Below are positions 61,626 to 64,000 of a DNA stretch of 64,000 nucleotides, piece by piece. Source of the stretch: Rhodobacter sp. (GTDB lineage Bacteria; Pseudomonadota; Alphaproteobacteria; Rhodobacterales; Rhodobacteraceae); the NCBI GenBank assembly GCA_030065095.1, contig JASJDP010000008.1:186001-250000 (forward strand). The letters are read 5' to 3'. The notes under the pieces were generated by a model, which saw nothing but the letters and a program-made list of their open reading frames with translations, was not told the DNA's origin and ran no database searches. The translations under genes were made by a program, and so were the position numbers. Position 1 is the stretch's first letter. Every line of letters begins with the position of its first letter.

Positions 61626-62072
61626 CTAGCGCAGCACCAGAACAGGCCGCTTGCTCAGGGCGATCACCTCGGCGGTCTGGCTCCCAATCAGCATCCGTTG
61701 CAGCCCTCGCCGTCCATGCGATGCCATCACGATCAGGTCGCAGTCCTCGAGCTCTGCAGTCTCCATGATGCCCTCGGCGGGAACGCGGTCCTTGATGTGC
61801 CGGATTTCGCTGGTCACGTCCATCGCCGCCGCGCGGGCCTGGGCCTCGGCGAGAATTGCCTCGGCGGACCGGCTTGTCGCATCTTCATAGGCCTGGACTG
61901 CATCGAGCCGTCCCTTGTCGATGTCGCCGGCCATGTCCAGGGCCGACCAGATCTCGGTCACCGTGACAAACACCACGCCGGCACCGACGGACTTGGCAAG
62001 CCTCAGCCCGTGCTCGACCGCACGGGTGGCAAGCTCTGAGCCGTCTGTCGCAATGAGGATATTGGTGTACAC
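61626..62072 (-). CDS. Universal stress protein (UspA family)
   Basis: 148 residues when started at the GTG behind GGAGGA (VYTNILIATDGSELAT). A longer ATG reading lacks homology. The ATP-binding loop SHGRRGLQRMLIGSQT fits G-2x-G-9x-G(S/T), so this is an ATP-binding type. It ends within the tail of repeat C. Confidence 0.9.
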   Translation of the reverse strand: MYTNILIATDGSELATRAVEHGLRLAKSVGAGVVFVTVTEIWSALDMAGDIDKGRLDAVQAYEDATSRSAEAILAEAQARAAAMDVTSEIRHIKDRVPAEGIMETAELEDCDLIVMASHGRRGLQRMLIGSQTAEVIALSKRPVLVLR

Positions 62073-62236
62073 TGAACTCCTCCGATCCGGGCTGCAACGA
62101 TAGGATGGGTGGCCGATGGCGCGGCCAATGGCATCCTGCAAGGGTCTGGGCCGGTGCGACCATGATCCTGATCAAGGAGAACCGGTGTCATGCCGGGCGC
62201 GGGTTCGCACGGCCACGCGACGGCATGGCCGTAGGC

Positions 62237-63046
62237 TTAGAAATCCACCGTCGCGCCCGGCAGTTTCAGGGCGGCGATCAGGTCGCGCAATTCCTGCCGC
62301 GCGGCAACCATAGAGATGTTGAACTGCTTGACGCCGATATCCTTGAGATCGAGCAGCGTCAGTCCGCGCGGGAACAGCTCGCGAAAGGTCACGCGCTCGG
62401 TAAAGCCGGGTGCGACGCGAAAGCCGAGCCGCTTGGACAGGTCGGTGAGCGACCGCTCCATCAGTTCCTTGTTGACCATCCGCTGGGCGCCGACGCGATT
62501 GCGGATCACAACCCAGTCGATCGGCGAAAGCCCCGCCTGGGCGCGCAGTTGGCGGGCGTTCCAGACCATCTCGGAATACACCGACGGTCCGAGGATTTCG
62601 TGGGTCTCGCCATCCGTGCGCGCCAGAAGGTCGAAGTCGACGAAGCTGTCGTTCAGCGGCGTGATCAGGGTGTCGGCCAGCGAATGCGCCACCTGACTCA
62701 GCCGGGTGTGCGAGCCGGGGCAGTCGATCAGGATGAACTCGCAGCCCTTTTCAAGCCCCGCCACCGCCATCGACAGGCGGCGGTCGTAGATGTTTTCGCC
62801 CTGCGCCAGGGCGCTCTGATCGATTTCGGGCAGTTCCCGGAACTCGGGCGTCGCGAGATCGAGGTCGTGCTTGCTGAGATAGGTCAGGCGGTTTTCCAGG
62901 TACCGCGCCAGGGTCTTCTGCCGCAGGTCCAGGTCGATTACGCCGGTCACGTGCCCCATCCGCGACAGGGCCGTCGCCACATGCATCGACACGGTCGATT
63001 TGCCCGCGCCGCCCTTTTCGTTTCCCACGACGACGATATGTGCCAT
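62237..63046 (-). CDS. mipZ: MipZ, cell-division positioning ATPase
   Basis: ParA/MinD-like ATPase of 269 residues. It forms a gradient from the poles with ParB and blocks FtsZ assembly near them. Deviant Walker A GNEKGGAGKST is at residues 8-18 and DLDLRQKTLARYLENR matches MipZ; FILIDCPGSHTRLSQVAHSLADTL is the Walker B area. Alphaproteobacterial core gene. Confidence 0.93.
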   Translation of the reverse strand: MAHIVVVGNEKGGAGKSTVSMHVATALSRMGHVTGVIDLDLRQKTLARYLENRLTYLSKHDLDLATPEFRELPEIDQSALAQGENIYDRRLSMAVAGLEKGCEFILIDCPGSHTRLSQVAHSLADTLITPLNDSFVDFDLLARTDGETHEILGPSVYSEMVWNARQLRAQAGLSPIDWVVIRNRVGAQRMVNKELMERSLTDLSKRLGFRVAPGFTERVTFRELFPRGLTLLDLKDIGVKQFNISMVAARQELRDLIAALKLPGATVDF

Positions 63047-63165
63047 CGCCCGCCCCTTTGCTATGCTCTTGCTACCGGTACCGCCTGCTTCCCGGCACTA
63101 TATGTTGTGGGCCCAGGCTTTGGAAGCGGGCAGTCACAGAATTTGGCGCGGTGTGGCGGACCGGA

Positions 63166-63759
63166 TCACTGGGATGCCGAAAGCGCGGCAAGCGCCACGA
63201 CGCCAAGCATGGCCAGCGCCATGGCGACGTTGATCGCGCGGTGGGTGCGGGCGGGCAGGTCGAGCCGTTCCAACATCACCCCGGCATAAAGCCAGGCCAG
63301 GTGGATCGGGATCCAGATCAGGTTCAGCACCACAAGCTTGACGGCAACCTCGGTCCAGTAGGCGTCCGGGAACATCACGAAGCCGGAAAACAGCGTGGTG
63401 TTGACCACGTAGGCCTTGGGATTGATCGGCTGCAGCAAGAGGCCCGCCATCACGCCGGGCTTGCGCTGGGCCTCGATGAAGCGGATGCGCGTGCCGGCGA
63501 AGGCGATGCGGGTGGCGAGGTAAAGCAGGTAGCAGGTCGAGGCCGCAAACAGGACGGTGCGGATGGCCGGATTGGCAAGGATCACGGCTGCCAGGCCGGA
63601 GACCACGAGTGCGATCACCACGAGTTGACCAAGCAGCAGCCCGAGCACATAGCGCAGCCCCGGCCGGAACCCATAGGCCGCGCCCATGCCGGCGGTCGAC
63701 ATCACGCCGGGTCCGGGGGTGATGATCAGAAGGAAGGTGGCGGCAATGAATTCCAGCAT
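63166..63759 (-). CDS. LysE/RhtB-family amino acid exporter
   Basis: 197 residues, six predicted membrane segments. The family opening LEFIAATFLLIITPGPGVMS has the conserved TPGP, and NPKAYVVNTTLFSGF is the second signature. The start at 63759 is chosen because the upstream in-frame extension has no homology. It exports an amino acid or homoserine-lactone-like solute. Confidence 0.88.
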   Translation of the reverse strand: MLEFIAATFLLIITPGPGVMSTAGMGAAYGFRPGLRYVLGLLLGQLVVIALVVSGLAAVILANPAIRTVLFAASTCYLLYLATRIAFAGTRIRFIEAQRKPGVMAGLLLQPINPKAYVVNTTLFSGFVMFPDAYWTEVAVKLVVLNLIWIPIHLAWLYAGVMLERLDLPARTHRAINVAMALAMLGVVALAALSASQ

Positions 63760-64000
63760 GCCCTCATTGGGACCGTATATCGCGCGTTTGTGCAAGATTG
63801 CCGGATCAACGGACGATGGCTGGCGCGCGGTTTCTATGCAAGGGATGGCCGTGCGGACGTCGCCGCCATGCGTTCCTTCCACGTGAATGTCAGCTGGAAC
63901 GAGCCTGGAACAGACGCCGCGGTGACGAGACGCCCCGTCCCAACATGTGTGGACCTTGTTTGGCAGCGTGAACAAACGGTCATCTGCGAACGCTTCGATG
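63760..64000. other. Region with no supported gene
   Basis: The last 241 bp show no convincing gene, tRNA or repeat. They probably hold the promoter of the exporter gene and part of a neighbour beyond the window. Confidence 0.5.

Noticed and set aside
1-64000. CRISPR arrays, prophage, transposase, tRNA or rRNA genes
   Set aside because: Reading both strands I saw no regularly spaced direct repeats, no integrase or transposase motifs and no cloverleaf sequences.

Overview
The window is GC-rich, densely packed DNA from an alphaproteobacterium, almost certainly a marine phototroph of the Rhodobacteraceae (Roseobacter group). The evidence is a Rhodobacter-type photosynthesis gene cluster with the spheroidene-pathway genes crtA, crtC, crtD and crtF, PpsR/CrtJ-type TGT-N12-ACA operators, tspO inside the crt genes, many TRAP and osmolyte genes, two DddQ-type DMSP lyases and a MipZ ATPase.

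Region 1 (1-19495) is the photosynthesis gene cluster. On the minus strand lies the superoperon crtE-crtF-bchC-bchX-bchY-bchZ-pufQ-pufB-pufA-pufL-pufM, with pufM cut by the window start. crtD and crtC run plus, tspO, crtB and crtI minus, and crtA-bchI-bchD-bchO plus. Together these supply chlorophyllide reduction (BchXYZ, BchC), magnesium chelation (BchI, BchD, accessory BchO), carotenoids up to spheroidenone, and the LH1-reaction centre proteins. PpsR-type palindromes sit in front of bchC (a pair 8 bp apart), between crtE and crtD (a pair), and between crtI and crtA (two, 59 bp apart). Three start sites are abnormal: crtA appears to start at ATT, bchD at CTG, and crtC has no recognisable start codon.

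Region 2 (19886-40550) is a sugar-acid catabolic island. It has a mandelate-racemase-type acid sugar dehydratase, a D-2-hydroxyacid dehydrogenase, an FAH-type 2,4-diketo-3-deoxy acid hydrolase, an IlvD/Edd-type aldonate dehydratase and an SDR on the minus strand. A plus-strand set follows: a beta-hydroxyacid dehydrogenase, DenD and a creatinase-like M24 protein. A GntR regulator is divergent from a TRAP transporter with its substrate-binding protein. After it come two PhyH dioxygenases, an altronate/galactarate dehydratase, a Gfo/Idh oxidoreductase, a shikimate-dehydrogenase-like protein, a second beta-hydroxyacid dehydrogenase and 2-keto-3-deoxygluconate kinase.

Region 3 (40840-45718) holds a VOC-bicupin protein, an unrecognised protein with an HP-motif glycosyltransferase look, and the divergent glpR/glpD pair.

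Region 4 (45734-61305) looks like an osmolyte (betaine/DMSP) catabolic island. A minus-strand set (dimethylglycine-dehydrogenase-like flavoprotein, MDR oxidoreductase, two tandem DddQ cupins, three HpbD-like enolase-superfamily proteins, a class III aminotransferase) diverges from a plus-strand set (RpiR regulator, Rieske betaine-demethylase-like oxygenase, formaldehyde-activating GFA protein, an Asp/Glu-racemase-fold protein, a sulfotransferase, an aldehyde dehydrogenase, a carboxymuconolactone-decarboxylase-like protein). The pathway assignment is inference from family and context.

Region 5 (61626-63759) holds a universal stress protein, MipZ and a LysE-family exporter. Three copies of a ~235-bp imperfect palindrome (19.6, 40.6 and 61.4 kb) each lie between two convergent genes and mark the borders of regions 1/2, 2/3 and 4/5. 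I found no tRNA, rRNA, transposase, integrase or CRISPR array.
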